Shown piece by piece: positions 1 to 12,600 of a stretch of DNA of 64,000 bases; the first letter of the stretch is position 1; every line of letters starts with the position of its first letter. The stretch is from Acanthosoma haemorrhoidale (lineage: Eukaryota; Arthropoda; Insecta; Hemiptera; Acanthosomatidae), in NCBI GenBank assembly GCA_930367205.1, contig OV884009.1, positions 37,271,841 to 37,335,840 of the forward strand, read 5' to 3'. Both the position numbers and the translations under genes were made by a program. The notes beneath the pieces were generated by a model. It was not told where the DNA came from. It did no database searches and saw only the letters and a program-made list of their open reading frames with translations.

Positions 1-1020
1 AAAAAGATCAGTTAAAATAAGATATTTATTTTTCAAACATGGAACTTTTAGTGATTAGGTTAGCCCCTATTTCCCCAGTAACAATTGTGTTTGTTTACAC
101 TCACTATAATAGACTTTTTACATTCTTGTCTGAACAGTAGTTAAGTACAGATCTCGGATAAGACAAAACTCAACAATGGAAAGCGTTGTTATTCGCTGAG
201 CTGAGTTTAATTGGTTTTTTTGGTCGCTACTTAAAACATTACACAACTTTTTTTTTTTTTTGTATTTGACGATTTTCACTGTATCACATAAAAACAAATA
301 ATATTAAATATTGGTTTAGTAAAAATACTCAGTATTTTTTTCACAATCTGGTGTAGGCATTGTTTCGCTTTCCACGTTCGGTTAGTATATACATATTTCA
401 AGTACAGTTAGTTTATTATTGAAATAAGTAAATCTTATTTGGTAATAATATAAGAACAATTGTTGATATTATGAAGTAAAAATGGCGAGGCAACTGATTT
501 CAAAACCCACTAGTTTTAATTATCTTAAAACATTTTGCTACATCAATTATGAACTAAATATAGATAAAAACTTGAACATACACGTAAAACGTATTGAAGG
601 GCGTACCAATGTGAAGACAAATTTGAATAGTGCAGGTTCAAGCCAAAGCTCTCTTTGTATTCTCAAATAGCCATTCAATTGATATACACTAATTGGTGTT
701 TTTGACCAAAATGAATCATCCCTCTTTGGCAATTCAAAAAAGAACAGAAGCAACAGCAACAATTGGAAATGGCCAAGCACTTACGTAAAAAAAATTAGCC
801 GCGGACCTGCACACAAAAAATATAAGATATTGCAAAAAAAAAAAAAGTTTCGAGAGATAAAAACACATATTGGGTATATAAGGAGGTTCGAATTAGGTAA
901 TTTCATTAGGTCAATACTATAAATATTTAAAATGGTTTTATTGTTTTGATTGCGCGTTTATTATGTTTTCAATGGTAGAAACAGGTTTTCAAAATAAAAT
1001 AAAGTGTTTTTTATTATACT
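1..1020. other. AT-rich non-coding flank
   Basis: Homopolymer T and A runs and short antisense open frames without recognisable domains. No gene, RNA or mobile element is supported here. Confidence 0.5.
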
Positions 1021-1096
1021 AGTAGGATCGGGATCCGAACCTGAGAGCTTTCCAATACTTATATCGTGCTGTCTACAAACTGAGCTAGTTCTACTC
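1021..1096 (-). repeat. tRNA-like SINE head or tRNA pseudogene
   Basis: On the minus strand an A-box (TAGCTCAGTTTGTAGA) and a near-perfect B-box (GGTTCGGATCC) are spaced as in a tRNA, with a 4-of-5 paired T-arm and partial acceptor pairing (GTAG/CTAC). Mismatches in the acceptor and D stems argue against a working tRNA. A tRNA-derived SINE or a decayed tRNA is more likely. Confidence 0.45.
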
Positions 1097-1860
1097 GAGT
1101 TAGAACCCAAACTGGGACACGAGAGACCTTAAGACGGAGATACTGGTGGTCCGTTTTTTTCTCGTTAAATTTTGTTTTTACACTTGTTGTGTACAACTTG
1201 TAAATTACATATCGATCAGGGGCCCAGATGGGCAGGCTTACTTTCAAACAGTTCGGTTTTCGGTTATTTATTTTTGCTTGGTGGTGATTTTCAGTTCACT
1301 ATGTAATTTTACAAAAAATACAGACATACATAATGATCGAGGATTCCAACGTACTTGTTGTAAAGCTTTACTGATCTCGGCAGTCAGTTACAAAAGAGTA
1401 CTGTAGTCACTCAACCTTTCAACATTGAGCATTTCCACCGTGGAAAGACAACCACCCCAGTAAGGCTGTTGAAACATCTAAGACTATGTTCAGATTGCGG
1501 TGTAATATTGCATAGCGAAAAACTACTTGTTTGTGCATTGGGCTTCTAATTTTAAATAGTCAAAAATTTATTTTCACCGTGGGGTAGATGCCAACATTCT
1601 CAAGTCAATGCGCTGGCCGTGTCTCATCATGTAAGAACTGCATGGCTGTCTCCTTATCACACCAGTATACAAATACAAACACGACTTCTTAAATTACATC
1701 CATAAATAGTATATTTTGTTTTTGATATTGAGAATTTTTGTGACACTTGTATTATTCGTACAGTAATACATAATATTTGATAGCATTGTTACTTTTCCTG
1801 TTTTATTATATCAAATACCGATTTATTATAATTACTATCCGAAAAATAAACATATTGGAC

Positions 1861-1926
1861 AGGGTTCTGAAACCCTGTGGTCTGAACCCGGAGCCTTCGG
1901 TCAGGAGCTCTACCGACTGAATCTTA
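1861..1926 (-). repeat. tRNA-like sequence with 3' hairpin
   Basis: The minus strand reads TTCAGTCGGTAGAGCTCCTG (A-box-like) followed by GGGTTCAGACC (B-box-like). A perfect 6-bp hairpin, AGGGTTCTGAAACCCT, lies just downstream. It is probably another tRNA-derived SINE head. Confidence 0.4.
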
Positions 1927-2628
1927 AATAAAAACATACCCTCAACGTATCTTGACATAGTTTCTACCCACGTTATTTAGTTCGTATAATTTAAAATATG
2001 TAATTTAGTTCGTAATCCATGTAAAAATATTTCTGTCAGTAAAAGTAACAATAAAATGTTTGCAGTTTTTTTTTTTGTTAAACATGGATAGTTAAGTACG
2101 TTTTATTTGTTTACGGTTTTTAACAATAAACCGCCCTTAAACTTTTTAATTAGTTTAAATTATTATTATTTACCATTATTATTCATTACAGATAAAATAA
2201 TTACAATATTATTTATGAATTCGCTGAATTTCTAAACATTGGATATTTTATTTTATTTTTCGTGTGTTCTTCGTATGTTTTCATCGTAACTCATTAACGG
2301 GTTAAGCTGCGTTGTACGTTTGTTTATAATTGTAAAATGGATAAAATATTCAAGTAATGAGTATTTCTATCGCAAAAACTACATTTCTAATGGTTATAAT
2401 TGTAGTGATATTTTTATCCGACCTTTCGAAGAGATTCAGATTAAAATATTTTTTACAGAGTAAACGTATGAAATAAAGGGTTTTCAATCCCTTTAAAACA
2501 GTAAACAAAATCCACCTTAGTTAGCTGGTTAGCTGGTTTTGTTACTTATGTTCAAATAGCTACTTATGTATCCTCCATAAGACTGTGTCCGAGCACCACC
2601 ACCCTCATCCCTTAGAAAAAAAAAAACT

Positions 2629-2702
2629 TAGGGTGACCCTGGGTGAGGATTGACCCCCCTAATTGAAGTAAGGGTGCTAACCACTATACTCGGGTGGTCA
2701 TC
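2629..2702 (-). repeat. tRNA-like SINE head with T-rich tail
   Basis: The minus strand contains GAGTATAGTGGTTAGCA, an excellent A-box of the Asp/Gly tRNA kind, and GGTCAATCCTC in B-box position, followed by a CTAAG-T11 tract. Arms are imperfect. This looks like a tRNA-derived SINE head. Confidence 0.5.
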
Positions 2703-3012
2703 TAAAACGTTATGCAAATGAATATTGTAGCTATTTTTTCTCCATTTTTTCGCTAATATTTTAATACTAAAATAATTTTAAAACATATTTTACGGCGTTA
2801 CCACCCTTTTCTGATGAATTACCAGCAGAAACCAACATGGCCAGGGATGGAGAATACCAAAAAAAATAAAGTATTTTTTGGCTTGTGTGACGGTACCCGT
2901 GTCGCACTCCATAAAACGTACTCTACGCTTAAATATTTTACATTGTAATAAAACAAAAATGGCGGAGAGGCACTTTAAATTACTGGAGGTTTTAGTTTTG
3001 TTTTTTTTTTTT

Positions 3013-3785
3013 GGAAACGTCTTTAGTGTGGTAAAATTACAATCTGCCTTATTGGGCAATAAGTAATTGTTCTCATTCATACTACATTTACAATTTTCAT
3101 TCACTCGCTCATTCATACAGTATTAAAAAACAGCCTAGAGACCTCCCAAATCCACATGGTTGTCACCTCCCTCGCGTGCGAAGGAGGAAGCGGAGTTTTG
3201 GGAAGTCCCCTCCGCTCCTCCGTCAGCCGCGTCACTGGATAAGAGCCAGTGGAGGCTGACCAAGAGAGCGAGAGCCGCAGACGCTGAGGACATGATTGGA
3301 GAAACTGACTTGCCAGGACTCCCACTGTCACGAATTTATAGCAGGCCACTGCCGTTTTAGTCTCCGAGGAGGATTATAAGGATGAGTGGCACAGTGCAAT
3401 GACTGTGCTAGGGAATTAGGGTGGTTGGATAGGTTACTATGGAATTTCACGAACTTAGAAGGGATGAGTTCAAGAATCTAAGGTATATTAAGATCTTTAT
3501 GAAGGCTTTTGTTTCTGACGTAATAAGGGGCATTTACTATTGTTCTCTTGAACTATTGTGGACTTTTGATTGTAGGGATTGGATACGCTTTGTGTTCAAC
3601 TTTTTTGCTTTCTACCATAGCTCTATTCCGCATGTCCAGATTGGGTTAAGTATTTCTTTGTAGGTTAGTAATTTCTTTTCTATTGAGAGATGGGATGTCC
3701 TTCGAAGTGGTCAGAACAGTTGTCCAAAGCTGTTTAGTTCTTGTCTTTTTAGCCTCGTGTGTGGGTTCCATGTCAGCCTTTTGTC
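3013..3785 (-). mobile_element. 5'-truncated Jockey-like non-LTR copy
   Basis: Antisense copy of the family represented intact at 29146-32291. It has the conserved 3' end (reverse of GGCAGATTGTAATTTTA), the GC-rich 3' UTR, and then the decayed C-terminal reverse transcriptase region back to the codons for the DKRLTW patch. A T11 tract lies at the 3' side. I could not fix an exact target duplication. The 5' end is within about 11 bases of that of the copy at 33976-34743. Confidence 0.85.
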
Positions 3786-5100
3786 GTTTAGTGAAATAAA
3801 AAATATGCTGTCATTCTATTGATTCAAAGACCAGGACTTGGGACCGGGAATCGATGGAAACCTCGAGCACTCCCTGGAGGCTATATACACATCGATTTAA
3901 TTGTCGACCAGGCCGACAGGAAGGTCGCATTGTGCGAGCTTCCTCTGGCCCGTTTAGTTTTTTTTTGTTGCTCCATACCCACCTGCTAAGTTCAGCCGAA
4001 AATATCTGTTGTCCATGGCATCGTTTTTCAATTTTTTCACAACCAGAAACCCATGTGTTTCCACCCTTTTGTGTTTTGTTCATTGAGTGTCCCATAACTC
4101 TCCCTAGACACACGATACCCCCCCCCCCTATGATGACGATGGTGACCCAGAAGACTATTTCATGTAAAACATTGACAGTAATGATTACTTTGTATTTAAA
4201 AAATAATATGTACACTTTGTCGGAACTCGACTATAATTGCAAAAGCCTGACTCGATGATGAAAAACGAAATCAATCCAAACGAATAGGTAAAATTAAAGG
4301 CCTAAAGAATTTTATATGTTATTGACCAAAACGTCAAGATCTTTAATGTTATACCCTGTTCGCCATGATACAAAAATATTTAGGTATCAAGTAATTGATT
4401 AATGATTTTCATCATGTTCTATGGGATTGGTTTCATTTTTTATCATTGAATGACTAGAGTAACCTTAAAGAAAATCATGCATCTGTTTCAAACTTGGGTT
4501 TTGTTTAAGTTAATATGTGAAAGACTTTCATATGTTCAAATGGTGAACATACAACTTAGTTTGCATATATCATGTTTTTAGAGTTTCGTTGCTTTTTTGT
4601 TAACTCTTAAACGCAAGTCTTGTCTTAATTCCAGTTTAACCAAATCCGAGGTCCATAACGCACATAACGAAGACTCCAAATCTTTAGCTGATAATCAGCT
4701 GACACGATAAGACTCATGATGGCTCAAATTTCCTCAATGGATGTGAGTTGTTAAGAGAACTTTATCTCCATTATCTCCAAGCTTTGGTCCGTGCGTTTGT
4801 ATATAGTAATTAATATTGATTACTACAATGAAATCCATGATTTATAGATTACGACATAAATATTCAAATAGTATAATGCATACTTATCTATGCTCTGATG
4901 CCTATTTATACACGAGCGGATGTTTAATGTCAGTCGATTTGACATCATGTTTGGCATAAGCCCTGTGTTTATTTGTATAAATCAACCCATGCCCCTTTTA
5001 GTAGAACTTAATAACGGTTTGTATAAAGCGAACCAGCTGTTAATAGATAATTTTCTGCTAGTTTATTTTCAAATTAAAATTACTAGTTGATCTCTATGTA
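3786..5100. other. No supported feature
   Basis: Two overlapping 134-codon open frames on opposite strands (3811-4258) show no domain or motif. The rest is AT-rich. Nothing is recognised. Confidence 0.5.
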
Positions 5101-5614
5101 CAGTAAAACCTGGATTATCCGGGTATTCTGTCATCCTTGTTTTTTGGATGAATCGAAGGTTATTTTAAAGGGTTTTTTTAAAGCAATTCACATGTGTCCA
5201 CTAATATCAGTGCGATAGCAGAATTAAATTGTACCGCTATTCTTTTACTGGGCAAAGCACCATCTCGCCCATCTGAATCTGAACAGACGATAGACAAATT
5301 TTCGTCTATCTACTAACCGATGCAGCTTCGTTAATTCAGCTCATGAATCAAGGTCAGCCAGTTAGAAAAGAAGACGTAAAAAGACTTTTTTTTATTATAC
5401 TCTTGAAGAAAACTGTGCGAAATCCAGGAGGGTTGTCTGTGAAAATGTGGACGACAAAAGATATGATTCTCGCTGTTTGTGAACCATGGGAAGGATTCCT
5501 TAAAAAACACTGCAACTTGCATGGGGAAAAATGTATGAAATAGATGAAGAGCTGGAGAGGAAAATCCACAAGATGAACAAAACGACATTGAAACATGTCT
5601 TGGGAGACATAGTA

Positions 5615-6483
5615 AAGGGTGTCCCAGGATTAACGCAAGATTGTAATTTGCCGCCATTTGTGCAGTGCTGGCAACCCTAAAAAAACAAAACAATTTGACA
5701 GCTGACAGTTTAGGGCTAGTAAAAATGGAGCGTTACACGATAGAACAACGTGTTTTTAATGTTGAACATTATCTCAAAAATAATGAAAGTTTGGCGGCCG
5801 CAGTACGAAAATTTCATACAAAGTATGGTCGGAATAGTGTTTTGATTTCATCAACTGTGAAGAGATTAATTGAAAAATTTAGGGAGACTGGATCAGTTGG
5901 AGACACTAAACACACTGGTCGTCCAAAAACAAGCCGTTCAAATGTCAATATCGAAGCAGTGCGTGAGAGTGTTGTTGAAAATCCAGGAACATCAATGCGG
6001 CGTCGTAGACAAGAATTGCAAATTTCAAGAAGCTCTCTACAGCGTATACTCACTAAAGATCTGGGTCTCCATGCTTACAAAATTCAGTTAACACCACAAT
6101 TGAAGGTCGTGTACTCTCTCGTCTCGGTGATCAGATTTGGCCCCCTAGATCATGTGATTTAACACCTTTAGATTTTTTTTTTATGAGGTTATTTGAAGTC
6201 AAAGGTGTGTGTCAACAAGCCCACATCCACCCGTGCATTAAAAGAGGAAATTCAACGCTGCATCAACGAAATTCAACCACATTTATGCCAAATGGTCATG
6301 GCAAATTTCGACAAAAGAGTGCGTTGTGCCAGTAAAGTCGTGGAGGCCATTTGCCCGATGTGTTATTCCATAAATAACCCTATCCTATTTACTTTATAAT
6401 TCAATAAAAAAAATAACAACAAAAATACTAAAAACTGTGTTTTCTATTTAAATTAAATCTTGCGTTAATTCTGGGACACCCTT
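5615..6483 (+). mobile_element. Mariner-like element, core-deleted, nested in Tigger
   Basis: About 27-bp terminal inverted repeats (AAGGGTGTCCCAGGATTAAC and its partner, 1-2 mismatches) are flanked by TA at 5613-5614 and 6484-6485. The element is 869 bp, well short of an autonomous 1.3-kb mariner. It lies inside the Tigger transposase remnant, so it is the younger insertion. Confidence 0.92.
5725..6399 (+). pseudogene. Broken mariner transposase (HTH region plus C-terminal tail)
   Basis: Starts MERYTIEQRVFNVEHYLKN and carries the paired-like helix-turn-helix region, including the linker TGSVGDTKHTGRPKTSR and SRSSLQRILTKDLG. After about residue 137 the sequence jumps to the C-terminal part. 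That part holds the third catalytic Asp context (SCDLTPLDFF) and a tail ending in AICPM. The first two catalytic Asp residues are missing through the internal deletion, and the tail is frameshifted with a stop. No active enzyme is expected. Confidence 0.85.
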
Positions 6484-7013
6484 TAGAAACAATTTCTGAT
6501 TTCAATTAAGTAGACATAGACCATATGGTTCAGTGGATGGAAATTGACAAGAATGATGAAGAAGAAGGGTATAAACCCTTTCCTTGGATATTATGGACAT
6601 TGAGGTGGAATAATTTGATTGGACCTAAGAAAACGTGACTACAGATCAAGGAAAAGAAGAGGCAGTAGACCAGCTTATCACCTATTCTGAAGATCGAAAT
6701 TCTGAATATGGAAAAACTATAGTTTTAAGAAGATAAGAACAGAGGTTTGAAAACACAAATCTGATAGTAAAAAACGAAAACTGATAACGGACTACAACAT
6801 ATTTTAATTATGTTGCGTATGCATTTATTTTTTTCTATATGTATGTTCATATACTTTAAAAAAAAAAAAAAAGTATTTATGAGTTGAAAATAGGTATTTT
6901 TTGTTGATTTACATCAAAGTTAGGCTGTAAAAACGTGTTTTTCGATTATCCCTGTTTTTTGATTATCCGGGAATATATACTGTCTTTGACATTACCCCGG
7001 TTAATCGAGGCTG

Positions 7014-8460
7014 TACTTTATGTTTAAGTGAACATTAATAAACTATTCCCAAAATAGATTGTTAGTCCGGCAATTCTACAATCTGCATACTTGGCTATTC
7101 CAAGAAAACAATATCAACTAGTAAGGGGAATGCTGTTTTCCGTATGTATGCACCACGGCGCCTGGAGTCAATTAGAAGTTATGAGTGATATATTACATAA
7201 TTAGTGTTCCGTCGCGGGAAACGTTACAAACACTATTTTCATGTCAGTTGTGATACTTGCTTCCAACTGTGTGGGCTACTAAAGTCCCAATACATATCAT
7301 TGCCGAGACCGAAGGGAGAGGTTCTACTTCCATTTATTTTTTTTCTCCCAGCCTGTATGTGTGATCTACGATCTTAGCCATCAATTCGGTCAATCTGAAA
7401 TTTCATAGGTATATTCTATAAAACATGAAAATATACCAATTAGTTGGTTAAAATTAACTGTGAAAAAAGCCCTCTTAGCTAACTTTTCATATTATTAAAG
7501 ATCCAGCGCAGAAGCTTTAAAGTTGTGATTTTTTATCACGTTTAATTTCAATTTAAAGACGGTAATGTAAAAAAAAAATATTAAGATTTCTTAAAAAATA
7601 TATTTTTGTTAAAACGAGGGTATTCAGTGACCGAGATGGTTTAAAAAACATTATAAAGTATTTTTTATCAAAAATAAAGATTTTTTTTTCGTGATTCATC
7701 CATAATAAGTCAATATAAAAATAATTCAATGTCGATTTACGCGATTACCTCTCGAAAAAAGTACAATTTAGTTTATAATCGATTTAAAAAGAATTATTTA
7801 TTAAAAAAGATCTTTTCTTGAAAAATTACACTTTGCTTGTACATATTTATTATCTGGTATATAAGAGTTTATAAATCATTTAAAACAACAAGGCTACTGA
7901 GGCTTGAAACTACTTTGTATAATATGTCCGTAATTTTCTTCGTAATAAAAAAAAAGTAATATCAATAATGTAGTCATTAAAATGGTCGAAGGATTTACAT
8001 GAAAATGAATATTAAATATGCAAATTGTAGTCCTTTGATTATGAATGGACGACCCACCGAATTGAGCTTGAATGTAAAGGTCACGCACCTTCATTCAAAC
8101 ACTCACTGGACCGTTAATTAATGTATTAGGACGCTTCATGATTCGTTCCGTTCCGTCTGTAATAACGCGTTTTTTTCTCATATTTAGGAATGAATTTATA
8201 ATTATGTACTGTGAAATTATCATATTTTAAGTTTTCTTTGTCATGTCTTACTACTTAAATAACTTAAGATCCACAATAACAAAAGAAGCAATCATGTGCA
8301 CTCGACTACACGTGGAAGGTGAATAGCAATACATCATGGAGTTGAAAATGTACAACTGCCTTGCATATACTTAGTAAAGAAAAGGATTGAGTAAGAAACG
8401 GAGAGATGAATTGTTTTTTTGCAAATTGCAAATATTATACTGTCTTAACACATCTAAGGC
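7014..8460. other. No supported feature
   Basis: AT-rich sequence with A/T runs near 7570-7690. Neither strand shows an open frame with a recognisable motif. Confidence 0.5.
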
Positions 8461-8495
8461 AATATGCTATGGATGAAGTCAAAAACAAACATTAA
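8461..8495 (+). repeat. Left part of dispersed repeat shared with 16049-16082
   Basis: AATATGCTATGG...GTCAAAAACAAA is shared with 16049-16080. The right part continues at 9434 after two insertions, see 9434-9640. Confidence 0.6.
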
Positions 8496-8835
8496 GGCCC
8501 GGTGCACACATCCGGTTTTTAAACGCACGGTTCCGCTGCGGGATCGTGCAATTCAAAACTAACATGACTGCGAATTGACACTAGTACGCATTCGGATTTC
8601 TATCGAAGAAAACGTATTGTATTTGTTTACCTAGTGTAAAAAAAATATATTTTAAATCAAAATAGACGGTACTGGATGTATCCATTTATTGAAAACGATT
8701 AGAATAAACAACCGCAAGATGGAAGTACGGTACCGTACCTTTGCCGGAGCCGTGTAGACTTCTCATTTATATCCTATTTACTTTAAAATGGAATATGGTA
8801 GCGCACGTTCAAAAACCGGATGTGTGCATCAGGTC
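8496..8835. mobile_element. PIF/Harbinger-like MITE
   Basis: Terminal inverted repeats of about 28 bp: left GGCCCGGTGCACACATCCGG, right (reversed) GACCTGATGCACACATCCGG, both continuing TTTTT(A/G)AAC. TAA lies on both outer sides (8493-8495, 8836-8838). A 3-bp TWA duplication and GG-starting termini fit PIF/Harbinger. The 340-bp body has no coding capacity and is GC-richer, with partial internal symmetry. Confidence 0.8.
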
Positions 8836-8838
8836 TAA

Positions 8839-9421
8839 TTTTTTTTTCTTTCATAGCCCCTTTAAATTTACAGATATACAATTATAGATCCTCAGGCGAA
8901 TCTATTTACAAATTATTTTTGTATTTCCTGTAGCATTGCTACATTATATACAGGTTTTGTTATTATATAAAAATTATATAATGAATAAATAAGTATTATG
9001 ATACACATTATACTTGACTGGACTGAACTGACTTTAATAAAGGTGATGGGGCTCACTTTTTTTATCAAACTTAAAACTTAACTTTCATACTAATTCTTAA
9101 CCTAATTTTTCCCCAATAGTCTATTGCCATCGTTGCGGGAAGGGTGGTGGAGCCTTAGTATTAAACACTGGGTTGGTTAGGTGCTGCAACGAGTGAAAAA
9201 CTTGATGTGTCTCCGGCGAATGAACTCACCCACCGACGGCACACCAAGCAACGGGTGCAGGTCAGCGTTTTTTAACCTCTCGAGAGAGGTATGTCGGACC
9301 ACTTTTTGCATGATCCCATTCTGGAAATGTTGGAGACATTTGGCTGTATTGTCAGTGAAGTGGGTAAATAGCGGGGCACCGTACAGCAGAGCTGGCCGGA
9401 GGACACATTTATAGATCATCA
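8839..9421 (-). mobile_element. 5'-truncated non-LTR element (second family)
   Basis: Antisense copy with a poly-A tail (T tract at 8839) preceded by GGGGCTATGAAA. Flanks are a 12-bp direct repeat CATCAGGTCTAA (8827-8838 and 9422-9433). Its 3' UTR matches 15600-15830 in reverse orientation. It is inserted at the right tip of the MITE 8496-8835. Confidence 0.88.
9177..9421 (-). pseudogene. C-terminal fragment of non-LTR reverse transcriptase ORF
   Basis: The minus frame reads YKCVLRPALLYGAPLFTHFT, then LQHFQNGIMQKVVRHTSLER, and ends at a stop after FFTRCST. The LRPALLYGAP...LQxFQNxxxxxVV pattern is the usual C-terminal region of CR1/Jockey-type ORF2 proteins. It is 5'-truncated by the insertion. 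Confidence 0.75.
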
Positions 9422-9433
9422 CATCAGGTCTAA

Positions 9434-9640
9434 AAATCATGAGCAAGTTTTTCTAAGGTCGAATGGATAATTAGAATTGCATAAAAATAAATAATGTTTT
9501 TCTTCCTATCGTGGGAGTTGCAAATACACAATATAATTGAACTCCGCCAAAGTAAGTTTTCATGAATAAGAATGAAAAAAATTGAGTGATGTGTGCAATG
9601 CAGGACGAATAAAAAAAAATGCTTAGGAAGAAAATTAGTA
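9434..9640 (+). repeat. Right part of dispersed repeat shared with 16140-16360
   Basis: Starts AAATCATGAGCAAG and resembles 16140-16360 over about 200 bp, including ATGAATAAGA.TGAAAA and TGTGATGTG.(A)CAATG motifs, with small gaps. The paralog at 16049-16360 lacks the MITE and the non-LTR insertion, so it approximates an empty site. Confidence 0.6.
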
Positions 9641-12600
9641 GAAACTATACTAATTAAGTAGATAGTTCATTAGTTAATTAAGGTTCAGAGGTTCATAAAG
9701 AATAAGACCAGTTTTCAGAGTTCGGGCGGGAGATCGGCAGCGTAATAGTGCAAGTCGTCAGAGGGTCTGCTAGAGGCTGTGAGACGAGGTGACTGCCCAG
9801 AGGTGTGGCAGAGAGAGAGTAAACTAGTAGAAGATTCCAGGGCCCCGGGGCTCTGGAGTATCGCGACTGTCTAGATGCAGAGACTGGAGAACAGTGGTTT
9901 TCCAGGGCGAAACCCCTTGGTTTTAAACATTACTTCCCCTTCCTACCGGAAGGAGGAGCCTAGCTTGAACGGGGTATGTTTATGATGTCACACCTGCGCC
10001 GAGTACGTGCCCCTCGTCCCCTAAAGAACTGTTTATTGGCATGGCTTTTAGATTTTATGACCGCCGGAAAGTGACTGAAGGTCTGCTCGGGTCTATTTAT
10101 TAGGGGCAGGTGGCTTACTTACCCTCTCAGGTTTTATTGCTGTCTTTCGACCCTCTGTTACTTGTTACACGACTACCGACCTCTTTATGATTTATTACAA
10201 GAAGTTTACAAAGATTTGCATTTATATTATAATACATTAGTTGCACCAGAGTATAGGTCAATTTACATATATGGTTAGCGCTCGCTACAAGGTTATTTAC
10301 TGTTGGGATATGATATCGTCTGTGTTCAACGTCTGTTTAGTAATGTTTGTGTTGTAAAGAGCAATATCGTCTGTATAAACCAGTATCTGATATTGGGTGC
10401 ATATCAGATGTGCTATAAAGGCACCTGGAACTCTCAAAAACCCTCATGGTTGGAAGCATTGTCATAACGGACAGGATCTAATTCCTCAAATGCTGGAAGG
10501 GATCCATGAAACAAGGATGGTTGGACGTCCTAAGTTCTCTGCTAGGATTGTGTGACTACTTAGCAAAATATCTGCTTGTTTTCAGAAATGCATCAGCATT
10601 TAGTAGGGAAAACTGTTGGAGCAGAATACTACTCAACAAATATCTTATAATAAATTTCAAGTTTCGGAACTTACCGTGACCCCAGAAATGTCCCTCACCC
10701 TCGTCAGTTCGTCTGCTGCTAAAAGTGACTGATTGCAACACTGACCGCTGTCACAAGTGATCAAACAAACGCAAGCCTTGAGACAGAACAAGTTAGTGAA
10801 CAGTGGTTTCATTCTGCTTCGCTAACTCTCCCATAATGAGTGGGTAGAGAAAATATAGCGGCCAGTGGGGCCGGCACAGATGATGGCCGAAAGGAGCATG
10901 CACACAAAACCACATGAGAAACAGCCAGGAGCCACAGCGAACAATACAAATTTTCATTATTGTACCTTTTTTGTTTCTTTTTTCACCATAATTTTAGTTT
11001 GACCATATCTTTCCTTCGTTGTAAATTCAGCCTAAGACCCTGGTTCAATTAATGCTCAATGTATATTTTTCTGAAAACATAACTAATAATCTTCATAAAC
11101 CGACTTTCAGTCTAATATACTTACCAGTTCTTTTAAGTTCTTTATTAACAAGTACGTGTTTGAACCCCTTGCTAACCTACACTGGAAGGTTGGAACCGTA
11201 ATAAAGGCACCTAGCTTTTAATTCGCTAGCATCTTTATACTTTTCTATCATGTCATTCTAAGTGGCATGGGAATAAAATAATTCGGAAGTTATCTGTGAT
11301 AGAATAACTGTTTCAATTTTCAACATTATTTTTATCTCAAAAATATAACAAAAGGGTTGCAACATGTAAACAAATATATACTGGCTTTACTTCTAACCTT
11401 CTTGCGTCCTTGGATAATTAGTACAGCAAATAAAGCCTGACGAGAAGCTAACCACAAAGACCTTGCCTTTGGCGTTACTAAAGGATCGTCATCCGCCGTT
11501 ATAATTATATTCAAACACCGATTTGTTAACTACTACATGATTTAATGATATAAAATTTATTTAAAACTGCTATCATTTAACGGATACTTAATATCCATAA
11601 AAAAATATGACACTTCTGACGATTATCGAGCAAGTTAATGGCGTTCTAGGTAAACCTTATCCTACAGTGTATGTATATCCATTTCATTTCTTCATGGACA
11701 TATTCATGTATTCCAGTGTTGTGTTGTTTTCTTGTTAGAGGAGAATTCAGTTGCAACATTAGGGGATTGGTCTAGTGACGGCAGGTTGCACACTGTGTTG
11801 AGATAATGTGGCGATTAAGTCATCATGATCTTAAATAGAGCCCGTGCAAGAGGTGCAGTGAATAAATACACATGCATCTTTGAAAGTAGAGCCTCTACCT
11901 TTGATAATTTCCTTTCTTGTGATTTGGGCTGAAAGATACTTTTTTAATAGTTCATTAGTGCATTTAATACTGAATGACCATAATTTATTCACTCAGTCGT
12001 AGTCGAAGCATTCGTACATTGGTATTAGCAAGTGTTTTATGAATGATGAATGAAAAATGTACGGAAATGATTTTAATTCACTGTAATAATGTAAATTGTT
12101 TGTTGAAATTGTGTTTTGATTGGCTGCTATCACTTCCCTTAATATCGATTCCCATTTATGGGTGGGGGAGAAACTAAGTAGGGAGGAAATCATTTTCATG
12201 CAATTAGCTCAAAATTGAACCTTTTTTTTTTACGCAATTTTACATGAGTGCATTACTACTGAGCCTAGTTTTATAAAGGGCTAATATTTTATTATAATTT
12301 TGGTCGGAAATGTATTCGTATACTAATAGTTAATACATGGACCAGTGGACTTGCCATTTTTTGTTCGTTATTCAACAGATTTTTTTAATAATAATATAAA
12401 ATCTATATTATGTCATTATATACCGGAGATTGGGAAGTCCCTGGTTTGTTTGAACCCCAGAGTCCCCCCCCCCCATTCAAACCTCTACCAAACTTATCGG
12501 GGGGAAACCTAATTTTCTTTGGATAGTTTGGATAGCTTTTGCAAGAGGAATTTTGACTTACTTCATGTTTGAGTAAGTTTTCATACTTCAATTTATTGCT

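Larger units (their letters stand above)
5101..7013 (+). mobile_element. Tigger/pogo-like DNA transposon relic, interrupted by a mariner
   Basis: Left end CAGTAAAACCTGGATTATCC and right end (reversed) CAGCCTCGATTAACCGGGG are Tigger-type termini, each flanked by TA. Sub-terminal ATTATCC motifs repeat at 6940-6975. Coding remnants at about 5340-5560 and 6486-6760 include a WTTKDMILAVCEPW patch like the C-terminal part of Tigger/jerky transposases. A separate mariner (5615-6483) splits the coding remnant. The transposase is clearly dead. Confidence 0.8.

Noticed and set aside
1021..1096. Functional tRNA gene
   Set aside because: Internal promoter boxes are good, but acceptor and D-arm pairing are broken.
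3811..4258. Overlapping 134-codon open frames on both strands
   Set aside because: No domain, no splice context, low-complexity tracts (T and C runs). Overlap on opposite strands is expected by chance here.
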